Assembly (NCBI RefSeq): GCF_041381155.1
Contig: NC_091137.1
Coordinates: 22,613,655 to 22,677,654, forward strand
DNA length: 64,000 bases
Source: Argopecten irradians
Lineage: Eukaryota > Mollusca > Bivalvia > Pectinida > Pectinidae
Reading direction: 5' to 3'
Of this stretch, positions 37,180 to 49,300 are shown piece by piece. Each line of letters opens with the position of its first letter. The first letter of the stretch is position 1. A model generated the notes under the pieces. It saw only the letters and a program-made list of their open reading frames with translations. It was not told where the DNA came from and did no database searches. The position numbers were made by a program, and so were the translations under genes.

Positions 37180-38186
37180 CTCTTTGTTCCAGTTTTTAAA
37201 CTGTAAGTTCTTCTATGCTTTTTTTGAAGCATTCTGAAAAAAAATCCTATAATTTCTACAGTTCAGTTCTCGGGTATGGCATATGTCTTCCATCCAATGG
37301 TGTTTAAATGTACATACATTTAGTTAGGTTAATATTTCGGAATAAAATACCATTTCAAAGTTATGAAGACTCTATGTATCAATTCTTATTGGTGTATTTC
37401 AAATTATGATGTCATTTTAAATTATTTCGCATCATTAAATCTCTGCATTATTTTAATCTGCAATATTTTTTTTATATCTGATTTAGCGATAATTACCAGC
37501 AAACACACTTAATTTGACGGATATGCATTTATGATTTTTTCATTAATTGTTTTCTTATTTCTTATGACGGAAAAGCTTCTCAGCAATATTACTAATATTT
37601 TATTATCTCCCAGTAAGGCAAAGACAAGCCGCACTATTTCTTTGCACATGCTCAACAATTACATGATGTTGTCATCTTAAGACAATAAAATATTAACGTT
37701 ATCATGACGACGATGATGCTTCAACCAAGACACTTTGCTTGCATTACAATTGTTGACACGTTTACACATGAAAAGAATTAGAGGATAAGAGGGAAACACA
37801 CTAGGCAAAGTCTTCCGTATGGCATTTTAAGAATTTTTAACCATTTGGCTCGAGATTTACCTGTTTGATAGGGATACCTTTCTGAATACTAATATTTGTG
37901 CGTGTGAAAACGAACTATTTTATTTAAACTAGTTTGACAACTCTCGGGAATAATTTAAGCAAAAATCAACACCTCTCAGAAAAAAAATCTACAAAGATAT
38001 GATATTATGATAAACTTGATAATATATGTTAATAAAAACTGTAAAAAACATAACCATTCTAACATTGCATACCTGCACCTGTTAATGGAGAGAAGAAATA
38101 GTTGCCTTGGTAAAACCATTGCCACATGTAACAAAAACGGTCGCAGCAAAAATGCAATTAAGGTGTGACAATGTTACAGACGTTAT
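37180..38186 (-). pseudogene. Locus E: relic first exon and one micro-exon of a C1q gene
   Basis: The block 38,073-38,186 matches the signal-peptide exon (TSVTLSHLNCIFAATVFVTC), but its start codon reads ATA and a stop interrupts the SLQQQ stretch. The block 37,180-37,233 matches the 54-nt coiled-coil exon, with good splice signals but an internal stop (ECFKKSIEELTV then TAA). No C1q exon lies between here and locus D. An upstream TATAAAAGG survives. This is a dead copy that has lost its C-terminal part. Confidence 0.75.
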
Positions 38187-38219
38187 ACTAGTGGACAGGG
38201 TTTTATCGATAAAACAATG

Positions 38220-38242
38220 CCTTTTATATTAAAAAATAAGGC
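38220..38242 (-). promoter_or_regulatory. Decayed shared upstream motif, locus E relic
   Basis: The minus strand reads GCCTTATTTTTTAATATAAA then AGG. This is the CTTATC-TATA layout of the live paralogues with the GATA-type site altered, as expected of a dead promoter. Confidence 0.4.
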
Positions 38243-39639
38243 AAGTTAGGTTAAGGTAAATTTGAAGGTAACCTTTTAATGTATTTGAGTCTACAAAAGT
38301 ATCAAAATCGTGTTAAATTAACATTTCAAAAACTAAAAACCGTTTTGGTTAAAGAAACACTCTGAGAATGTCACGTGATCTGTAGTGTCGTACTCGGCAA
38401 ATTTCAGGCACACTTAAGAAAATATAAAAGGCAAGAAAATGTGTTGTAACTAACGTTTTACGGAACCGATTTTTTTTTGCGGTTTGGGACACTTATAAAA
38501 TGATTTATTCAAGATATGGTAGTGTTTTGGGCAACTTCGATTCCGTGGAACAAAGACGTAGACATAAATTGTTGCGCGGATTGTTAGTTTTAAAGTGTAC
38601 CTTACTCTACGAGTGTAAACTACATTTTTAGAGAATATAAAGAATCGCATTGTAGGTCCGTTACACCAAACCACAACACAATCGGTGTAATAAACATTAA
38701 TTATGGTGCATTTTCTCACTGAAGACATTCCTGAAAGGAGGGGTATCACTAAAGTACAAAAATTCAAATTCAAGCTATCAAATTGTTGAAAAATCTTAAA
38801 TTTCAGCAAAAATATTAAAGTTTTAATGTTAAAATAAAACAAATGCTTAACTAGGTCACTAGGTGACCTATTTTTTTGAATTTTTCATCAGTTTCCTGAA
38901 CTGAATTTTACACATTAGGACTGAAAGCATTACATGTGAAATTTCACCCTTTGACCTTTTGACCTCTGAAATTACTATGAGCTGTGAAAAAAACGAATAT
39001 TCAGAATAGCATACAATATGCAGCTGACGCTAAGGTATTTTCATGCAAAATATCTAGCTTATCACTGAGCGGCCGTAATACGGCCCAAAGCAATACCCTC
39101 CTTGCCATGTACGATACGTTGTGATCCCGTGGCTTCCTCATACAGGGTATGCACATTTAACACATGTAAATATAGAAATAATTCAGGTATCGATCGTAAA
39201 GTCATAACATCGACCATAATGTGAAATCAGATAACAACGATAGTTGGAGAAATTGTATGTAATTTATTGTGATTTTTGAAATATAGCGTTTCCAGTTACA
39301 GGGCTCAGATTCATAAACACTTATTCACTTTAAAGACTCCATTACTTTAAATTCTCCATAGGGAAACATTACAGAAGTTAAGAAAAAAACTTAACTTAGG
39401 AGCCTTCCTTAAACTCTGTAATACTTTCCTGTGCAGAATTTTTATTAATGGGTTCCTTAAATTTAAGGAATATTCTTGAAACTTTGCCCAAGTAGTAATA
39501 TTTTGTTGTATTACCAAAACTCAACCATATCTTTCTTTCTAGCCACCATTAGTGATCGACCAGTTTCATATATGTTTGCACGGGTTCTAAAATTATTGTA
39601 ATAAAAAAGCTAACGAGTAAATACTAATTATACAGGTTT
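38243..39639. other. Intergenic stretch between locus E and locus F
   Basis: No gene is recognised. TAGGTCAC-TAG-GTGACCTA at 38,852-38,870 is a short inverted repeat. Confidence 0.4.
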
Positions 39640-40049
39640 TTAATAAGCCATGATCAGAAACCCCGAAAAGGCGCTGTGGCCATAGCCGTGTATCTTATAC
39701 CCTGACGGATCGGAAAAGTGCTCCACCCAAACCATCTGTCCAGCCTCCAGTTGTACAACCACGAGTTTGCTCCCATTATCATAGCTGCTTCCATTGGCGT
39801 AGGCTTTTCCTATCATCTGACCGTCTCTCATGATGGCAGCGTGAAGATTCGACTCGCTTCCATCACACATGACAGTCACAGAGAAGGCGTAGAGACCTGT
39901 AACGGGGGCAGTGAAGTGACCTTGATGGGGGTCATAACTGTCACCGTCGTTGGTTACCACAGTGTCAAACACTATGATCTGGTGTTCACCAAGGGCCTTG
40001 GGTGTTGACAGGGACGCGGAGAAACCAATACCTGCTCCTTCCTCTGAAA
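39640..40049 (-). CDS. C1q-domain terminal exon, locus F
   Basis: 410 nt, from VSEEGAGIGFSASLS to FSGFLIMAY then TAA. The C1q signature spacing is kept (FDTVVTN, SYDPHQG, HFTAP, GLYAF), with NLHAAIMRDG, NGSKLVVVQL and AGQMVWVEH. The MAY end groups it with locus G. There is no frame defect. Confidence 0.92.
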
Positions 40050-42017
40050 CTAAATACCAGAACCTAGGTAATATATAGAATATGTAAGCTAATATTTATT
40101 CCATAAGCAAAGTCGATCCGGTTTTTCAAATTATTCATACACGATTAATCTTGTTTTTCTCTGAGATTTCAGCAATACACGGGAGCTGACATTGATGATG
40201 CATACCAGTGTATCACGAATGTAAGTGTCGGATTTCTCTGTTTTATTTCACAGCAAATTATATCCTTTAAAAGCAACCTATACTTTGAGATATATGTTTA
40301 TGGTGTTAGCAAATAATTTAAGTTTTTATCATTATCTTCTTTCTTTCTATTATTTATATAATTTGCATTTAAATTACAAATAATGTACCTCTCCTTTGCT
40401 GGGAGCCGTCAGATTGCAAGTAATCTGAAAATTTGAAAATAAGATTTAAAATTTACGAATGATTAAGAAATGTATTTCATATATTATATTTGCCATACAT
40501 GACTATTTCATAAAACAGAAAAAAAATATCCAAGTTTCATATCATTAGATATTAAAATTTAGAGATTGAAAATCACAGTATATCGCATGCTTTATGAATC
40601 AGAAAGAGTTTTGCATATTAGATATATAAGATTTTTAATCCAATAAATCAATTACCTTTCAGAAGCTTATTTTCTGCTTCAAGATCTTCTATCCGTTCTG
40701 TGAAAGTAATAGACATTTTAATGATATATAAAATCAGTACTTTTTTCAAATTTATCATTTCAAGTAAAATGCTTACTCAGTAAACCAGTTAAAAGCTATA
40801 AATTCTATAACTACGTCAACATATCTTCTTTGCGAATTGCGAAGTATTCTGTAAAAAGGATATTCATCTGTATAATTACAAAACATCAAACCATATATAA
40901 GAGTCGCTATATCCAAATGGTCTTTATTCGATTAGGCATGTGTTTCGTTATTATAAGATCTCTGACTAGAGATTACTTTTATGAAATAATTTAAACCGCG
41001 AACATATTGGCTAGCGAAGTTGTGTTTAGATGAACCCCGCTAGAGTTCATATTCACAGCTTATTATCACGTCTGCTTAGTTGATGGAAATGCCCATTAAG
41101 CAGTTGGGCTTTATATGGAGGTGGTCACGTAGTCAAGATTGGCTGTAATTTATAGATCATAAAAGAAGTATGCAATTGAAAACGTCAAATTACGATCCGA
41201 AACTAATCTGACCTACCGTTTTGTTTATGGTTTTCAACGGTAAGTCTTTTGATGCAATCTGTAAAAGGAATGGTTTTGTTACTATGCGTAATTAATTCCA
41301 ACATCTCTTCTCATTTTACATGCATTTACAAATGAATATGTAAATGAAAAATGCATCTACATGATACATCTTAAGACACATTTATAAGAAGTGAATCGTA
41401 TGGTCACTGCCAGTAGCTTTAATTCCACATTTACGATTTAATTGCTATTTGCTAAAATTTAGACATACCTTTAAATTCCTGGTGCTCATCTGCAAAAATA
41501 ATAATTTAGAAGTTAATTATATACTGATAATAATAATGGCAATTCCGTCTTTGCATATTACAGAGTAAGCTCCCTTGCGGGAAGGTTTTCTCTGAAAAGT
41601 ATGACGTTACGCTCGCTAACACATGACAGCACAATCAATGCCACCGCACGGACAGATAACTCTGTAATATTGAAATACAGATTATATTAACTAGAATAAG
41701 CTAAATAAAGGCTATGTAGAAATTGAACTAATGGGAAATTGATATTTAAGCCATACATATTACAGAATATTACAGTTATTCGTTATTCAAACGTTATTCA
41801 AATTAAATGTACACACTTAAAACATATTTCACACTTATTGACTTAAGCTAACAAAATGTCGATAGATCTTACCATTCTGACGTTGGCAGGCTGCCTGTAA
41901 TGTCTGCACCTGCTGCTGGAGAGACGATAGCGTTTCCTTGGTAACGTCACTGTCACAGGTAACTAGGGAAGTCAAGACACACAGACAAACAAACTGTACC
42001 AATGCTATGGACGGCAT
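39640..42017 (-). CDS. Locus F: secreted coiled-coil C1q-domain protein
   Basis: The usable exons on the minus strand, all phase 1, are 41,873-42,017 (signal peptide MPSIALVQFVCLCVLTSLVTC plus SLQQQVQTLQAACQRQN); 41,469-41,489 (DEHQEFK); 41,217-41,258 (DCIKRLTVENHKQN); 40,656-40,697 (ERIEDLEAENKLLK); 40,389-40,424 (linker DYLQSDGSQQRR); 39,640-40,049 (C1q). They total 696 nt, or 231 residues plus stop. A further exon-like block ending at 40,848 (EYFAIRKEDM) keeps its acceptor but has no donor that preserves frame, so I leave it out. This is the most compact gene of the family (2.4 kb). A MITE lies in its first intron at 41,541-41,680. Its C1q exon and following intron were copied to 59,216-59,690. 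A secreted lectin-like or opsonin-like role is inferred from the family. Confidence 0.83.
41541..41680. mobile_element. MITE, copy 2, in an intron of locus F
   Basis: It starts AATTCCGTCTTTGCATATTA and shares TCCCTTGCGGG with the copy at 34,872. The right end, reverse-complemented, holds ATTACAGAGTTATCTG. It is shorter than copy 1 through internal loss. Confidence 0.55.
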
Positions 42018-42067
42018 GTTTGCCAATAAATTTTGCACTTTGAACTAAGTAATCTCTATGACCGTTG

Positions 42068-42093
42068 CATTTATCTCGAAGATAAGCTAACAC
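42068..42093 (-). promoter_or_regulatory. Shared GATA/TATA-like upstream motif, locus F
   Basis: The minus strand reads GTGTTAGCTTATCTTCGAG then ATAAATGC, 51-76 nt upstream of the start codon. The CTTATCT-nn-AGATAA pairing is kept. Confidence 0.55.
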
Positions 42094-42923
42094 AGTTTTA
42101 AGACATGTTGTCAGTACGTATGCGTAAGTTATGAATTCATAAAATTGTCTTTCTTTTTTTTCCGGACTGGATAACAAATGAATATAAGCACATTGTTATG
42201 TGAGGCACATTAAAAGTAAAACAAAACATAAAATATTGTTTTTCTACTCAGGTATAGTTGAATTTCAGGTGAGGTGACTATTTTGCTAGAGTTAAATCTA
42301 GTATCTGCAAGAATATATCTGTTATACTTAAGCAACAATATATTAAGGAAACTCCAAATAACTAAGCTGACATTAAAAGCATACCGATGTATGTATCAGT
42401 CGTAATGCAAATGGAATACTAACCTAAGAAAACTCGTCTACAGCCTTTACAAAATATTGAAATATGATACAATGCTATGAAGATACAAGAACCCAAGAAT
42501 GATTATTTTCTCTTTTCTCTTTTGGCTTACTGGTCTTTTATATTACTATAATGCTATTATTAAAATACTGATATGAAATATATTTTAAGACTTATATACA
42601 AATGTATCTATAAAAAAATAATTTGATTTGTATAATCTCTGGCTATGAGAGGGCTTATATAGCCCTATCCTATTGATTTAAAAAAAATGAAATGAAATTT
42701 TCAACAAAAGGAAAATTTCGATAACAAATGGAAAATGATCCGCCAACTTGGACCCAAGTGGAACGCTCTAAGACACTAAACATATGTACCGGTTCGATTC
42801 GACTGACATGACGCATTCCATTATATATAGTAGGAACTCGCTAGTGGAACGCATGGCTACAGTATTCTATATAGCTATTCTCAATATAAAAAATAACACA
42901 TATTAAAGATTTATGTCAATGCT

Positions 42924-43333
42924 TTAATAAGCCATGATAAGAAATCCAGAAAAGGCACTATGTCCGTTACCATGGATTTTATACCCGGATGGGTCAAACT
43001 CATGCTCCACCCAAACCATCTGCCCAGCATCAAGCTGCACAACCACAAGCTTGCTGCCATTATCATAATTGTTCCCATTGGCAAATACCCTGCCTATCCT
43101 TTGGCCGTCTTTCATGATAGCAACATGTAGATTCGACTCGTTTCCAACGCACATGACGGTCACGGAGAATGCGTACAGACCTGTAACGGGAGCAGTGAAG
43201 TGACCGTGTCTGGAGTCATAACCGTTACCGTCGTTGGTTAGAATAGTGTCGAACATTATTATTTGGTGATCGCCAAGGGCCGCATCAGAGGACATGGACG
43301 TAGTAAAGCCAATACCCGCTGCATCGTCTGAAA
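42924..43333 (-). CDS. C1q-domain terminal exon, locus G
   Basis: 410 nt, from VSDDAAGIGFTTSMS to FSGFLIMAY then TAA. The signature spacing holds with FDTILTN, GYDSRHG, HFTAP and GLYAF, followed by NLHVAIMKDG, NGSKLVVVQL and AGQMVWVEH. It is closest to locus F. Confidence 0.92.
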
Positions 43334-46300
43334 CTAGATTTAAGAGGCTTAACAGTATTGAAGCCGAACTTGGCAAAGTCGATTATACATTAACATGCTA
43401 GAAAGTATTTTACATTTTCTTCTCTGATTTGAAAGATCTCTGTTGCGAACTTTAGTTGGTTAGCTACAATTTCTATTTAAACGCAACATGCATAAATAAT
43501 GGTACGTGCGTTGTGGACACAATTATTAAATTGCTAAACCGTCCGATCATTGTCGTTACATTCGTCAGAATTTTATGCAAGATTGATATATAGATGGAAC
43601 TTGATCAATACTTGCATTGGGGATGTACGCCCCTTTCACACATTCAAGGATTATGCTCCGGAACACCACGGATTGGAAATTTTGTTCATCCGGGTACATA
43701 CCAGATGATTCACGGACAGTCAGGAGCACTACGGATTGTGTCGGTCTCTACACGATTATTTCACGGAGGAACCTGGTGTTGAAACGGATATTCAAGGAAT
43801 ATCATGACACACGAACTTGTTAAGTCCGTGAAGCTTCCGGGAACACTCCGTGTGCAATCCGTAGATTCAGTGTTCTTCCGCAGGAAAAAATCGTACGCAT
43901 ATTTAATTTTTCTCCCGGACAAACGTTACCATGCCGGACGGCCCCGGATATCCCCGGATGCATACACGGCCTTAACACGGTGATGGAGGATTGTCAAATA
44001 TTGTCCAGGATTGATCCGTGTTGATCCGGCGCCTCTTCCTTGAATGTGTGAAAGGGGCTTATTGCCGATAAATCAAAAAACGTTTGCACTTCTGGATCTA
44101 TTGTTCTGTTCTAAATTCACTTTGAAAATGTTTGAATACAATTATAATGTTTTACCTCTCTTCTGCTTGGTCATAAGTTGTAATTGCAAATAGTCTGAAA
44201 ATAATATATATATATATATGTATATATAAGATATACTGAATGGTTATGTATATCAGTTCAAAACTGTACTAATAGTTTTAATACTGTACAAACATTATGT
44301 TTAAATGAGTAAAACTTTATCAGAAATACTTCACAAAAGAAATAAACTCAATGATATCAAGTAGCGTGTTTGTAAACCGGGATTGACTAGAAATGTAGTT
44401 AAATAAGTACCTTTAAGTTCATTGTTTTCTGCAGTAATATAGTCTATCCGTTCTGTAAAAAACATATGAAGGTGGTTTTCAAATTTAGTTTTTAGTGTTT
44501 TTATTTCTGGTACCACATAATACAGATACAGGCCAGGTAGGCCAATATTATAATAAGTAAGACTAAGAACTGATGAAGAATGAGACTCAATTACACCAAT
44601 TTATTTTCCTATATAATGGATGTCTTTCTAACAAAAAATATAAATCAATATTAAATATTTTAACAAGTTAATTCACATTGGAGTTAAGTTTTACGAGAAA
44701 AAAATAAGTAAATAACATACTGAAATGATGTATAGATGTTATGCTGAAATGCACACAATGTATTGTAAAATTAAAGAAATATTGAATATATGTACATCAA
44801 TTATAAATAATAAAAATGTTGAGGTATTTTTCCCTGGTGTTTTGTATGTTTATATATCACTTCCTGGTATAGGTGGTCTTGAAGTTAATAACAATGGAAT
44901 ATAACTAATGGGGTTAAAAGTTGCGTTGTAAAGTGTTGTGCGCTTGTTATTACCATGTACATGCCATTTAAATGTCAACAGTATTCTCTAATATTAGCCA
45001 TGATGTATATAAACCCTTGATCACTTTTGGTTTGTTAATTGTACCAAAGACTTCATTAAAAGGCTTGAAAACGATCACTAGATTAACATTTCAAGTCATT
45101 ATATGAATACTCTGTTTTTTTCTTTAATACAGATTAAATAGACATACCCTTTTAATTTTGTTGTTTAGTTGTAGAGATAACAAAATAAAAATTCAAATTA
45201 TAAATATAAATACGAATTGAACAAACTGATATTTTTTGATATCTTTCCTAGTAATTGGAAATCATTTTTGATGTTCAAGGCATTCCTATATACAGTGCAA
45301 GCAACGGGATATCTTTATATTGGAAAACAATCTAAAATAAAGTTTATGAACTATCATTATCTTTTGTCGAATTTCATCTGCAATAATACCCCGTTCATAT
45401 CATGCTGTACATTTTTAATAATGTTTAACATTATTAAGAAGGTAATCTTATGCAGACGGTAAAATTCAATTAATTAAACAATTAAAGAATTGATATGATA
45501 ACAGAAATCAAGTGCATGTGTATCTTACACATTTAAGATAAAGAGTGATTTGTTTAAATGAAATCATGCAGAACAACATCACCGAGGAAACCTTTGAAGC
45601 ATTATAATCGCTAATATGTGTACATTACTTTAAACTATATCACGATATGATTGATCATTATGTTTTATTCTTTAGTAATAGCGTCATTTAAAAACAACTA
45701 ATAAAGACTGCTTTTATACCGGGATTGATAAGACTAACCACTGATGAGGAATGAGACTCAACTACATCAAATTGTTTTTCTATATAATGCATGTCTTTCT
45801 TTTCAAACGATCAATAACTCAATAACAAAAAATATCTTTAACAACTTAAGTTCACATTGAATTTTAATTTTAAGAGAGAAAATAAAAAATAAGTAAATAA
45901 CATATTGAAATAGTGTATGAATGTTATGCTGAAATTCGTAAAATATATCATAAAATTAAAGAAATGTTGAAGACATGTACATCAATAATGAATAATAAAA
46001 AATGGTCCCCTGTTTAAGTAAGTGTTGTTTTGTATGTTTTTTATCACTTCTTAAATGGACTTGAACATAACTAAGTTGATAAAAATGAAACATAACTAAT
46101 TGGGTAAAAAGTATGTACATTGTTGACTCGTAAAGTGATGTGTTTTTATTTTTTTTATTTAGACAAGGTATATGAAATAATTTACAAACTACACAGCAAT
46201 ATACGAGTCAACAGTTTTTCCGTATTTAAGCCATGATGTATCTAAACCTTTACCAAACAAGCGATTTATAGTTTTGCCAAATATCACTAATTAAACAGGG

Positions 46301-49300
46301 GGTAATGCCTTCGATTTGTTATTTCCTGATTTAATACCTTTAGTGGAAATTATTTGAATATTATGCATTTTTCTTACCTTTTTGATTTTGTTGTTCAACT
46401 GTAAAGATAACAAAACAAAATTCAAATTATGGATGAATATATGAATTTAACAAATCGATGTTTTTTCATCTTTCCTAGTAATTGGAAATCACTTTTGTAA
46501 CAAGCAACGCATTATCTCTATAACGGACATGCAAAAAAAAATCGTAAATAACTTTTGTGAACTTTCGTTATTGTTGTTTGCAGCAATAAACCGTTCATTC
46601 TTTTCTATTAAGTTTAAAACAAAAACCAACCTTTTACATTGATTGAATCTACGACAATTTTCTTACAACGTTTAACATTAATGCGTAGGTTAGATTTTCC
46701 AGACGGTCAAATTCAAGTAATCAATTAATTAAAAATTTGATATATAAAAAAAACTTTACGTAAAATAAAGAGTGTTTTGTTTAAATCAAATCAAGCAGAA
46801 CAACACCACCGAGAAAACTTTTAAAGCATTATAACCGCTAACATGTTTACATGGCTGTTTAAAACAATATTATGATAATATAAAATTAACATACCCTTAA
46901 GTTCCTTATTTTCAGCTGAAAATAATAAAAAAGACACACATCATCTTATTAAGCAAACTTAAACAACACGGATACGCGTTTGGTTTATCCCATTCATGAA
47001 GCAGACAAACATAGATATTTTAAGCAAAACATATTTCCAATAGCTCGTAAATAAAAAATAATCGACATATAACGTTTGTTAAAGCGAATAGTCGGGCAAG
47101 TGACTGTAAAATCGGTAAAAATGGTATTAATATATCCGGTATAATTTCTTATGAATTAGAAAAATAAAACTTTCCGTCAAAATCGCTGTACATGCGAAGA
47201 AAATAATAATATCTATGGGAATCCTAAAAGTCCTCCCGACCGGCTATGAGTGCAGGTCAATCTTAACGCATGCGCAACATCCACCACTCTCCGTAGTAAA
47301 CAAAACATGGCTACCGTAGTTTTGAACCAAAAGGTTTCCGCCAAAACAACCAACTGACTCACCTAAAATGCGAAAGGAAAGGCAATGGAGCAGCGACAAT
47401 CCCAACAACTGACTCGTTAAACATTACGACGCATGGAGAGTGTTAATACAACTTGTTATAGTGAAGAGAACAGTTCAAACGAGCACGCGGCTCCGTAGAA
47501 CGAATAATCATACCCTGCCTCCACTCCGTTCCCGGCAGGGTATGAATTCCACCCCGTTGCCGCTAGTGTTGCAAGCCCCGATGTGATCCACATCGGGCAC
47601 TTTGAGACTGATAAAAATATATTTTTCGGGTATTATCCTTATGTAACTGTATTGTTCTGACAACTATGATCAATATTCAATTCACAAACCTTTCGATTAT
47701 AATCTTTCATCAACTATTAGTGGTAAAATCGACGGCAAACACAACACATGTATAATTCTGTTCAAATAGCCGCCATGTTTGATTTACCGGAAACCGTGAC
47801 GAAATGAAACAAATATGTTTAAAAGTTTTAAAAAGCCAACAAACTAAGAATAAATATGGTGAAACTGAACAAATGTAAGTATTATTAAGAATTAAGCAAA
47901 AAAGAATTTTTAAAGTTCATGTTAAAAACTTTGTAACATTTATTTCTTTCGTAGTGAAAATTTGTAGGTCATTCCATATATGGTACTAGGTGCCATATTT
48001 GGAGCGCGAGACTTTCTAACGAGAAGCATCATGGCGGCCAAGTGAGCCGTGTCGGAGATGCGAGCCATTCAAAAGTGCTTCAAAACATAATTTTGACAAG
48101 GAGGTGGGTAAATAAATAATCATTTTATGTTAAAAATGTTTGATATTGTTGAATTTAATTAAAAAATTACATGACACACATGAAATGCAACATTTTCACC
48201 GCTGGATGTTTTGCAACACTACGGGCAATGGGACGGAATCGTAGCTCTGACGACGACCATCTGTCAGAAATCTTCCGTCCGTCGTTCAGAGCTACGTCAT
48301 CGCAGCTAGCGGCTCCGGACCGCTACTGTACGTACCTAGGCCTACTACCCGGTACTCCCTGATCAGCTGATAGTGAGTGAGTCTTCGTATTTTGATCATT
48401 ATGTTAATAGTCCCTAGCAGTATTTTTTCATAAATGAGTGGTCACATTTGGTCACATGTTTCATACCTGTTCCCCAATCGCGTAAAACGTAACCCTGGGG
48501 TAAATAGCGGCTCTTTCGTGGGGCCTCTTTAGGGGTAATGAATGCCCTGTATATTTATAAAATGTACCGTTGTAATGCATGTACAGTTAGAATGTAACCG
48601 CTAGTGCATTATCAAGTTAAGATTTGTTTCAATTAATCTATAATATTATGCTACCGGTCAATACAGACCTGATGTATATATTTATAGATTTTTAATTTGT
48701 AAATTTTTGTTCTGTACATGTTCTGGTAAGTGTTATACACATACATTGTATATAGGATTTACATTGTAGGTTAATTGGTAAAATTGTATTGTATATGTTC
48801 TGATATACACATATACATATGTACATGTAGGTTTTAGCTTGTTCTTTAGATATATTTGGAGGACACATACAGTATTATTTCTGGTCATAATAATAAATAG
48901 TGTTTGTATATTTATTACAACTGTACCTGGTTCATGTGTATATGACAAACTTTACAGAGTTGAAATGTACTGCAGCCATGTATCATTTATAATTATTCTG
49001 AATTTTTGTTGGAACTATAGATAATGAATTTTGTATCTTTTTTGAAACAATATTTGATTCTATCAAATGCATCAGTGACACATTCACAACTTATAAAATG
49101 TTTTTCTCTAAAATAAAAAAAAACCCTGTAGAATGAACCTACATTTATTCATTTATATATATTTGAAATTGATCATTTCAATTTTTGTCATATTCAACAG
49201 ATATAAAAAATTGTTGGTTCTTTTTTTCAGGCACCATGCATGCATAGTGACATGAATACAGAAAGTTCATCCGTTGGACCTGTATACAAGTGTATGTATA

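Noticed and set aside
38450-38842. 130-codon minus-strand frame as a gene
   Set aside because: Low-complexity composition, no signal or domain, and no paralogue in the window.
38852-38870. Inverted AGGTCA half-sites as a nuclear-receptor element
   Set aside because: A short motif in isolation. Similar half-sites occur in the repeat near 35,840, so a repeat origin is more likely.
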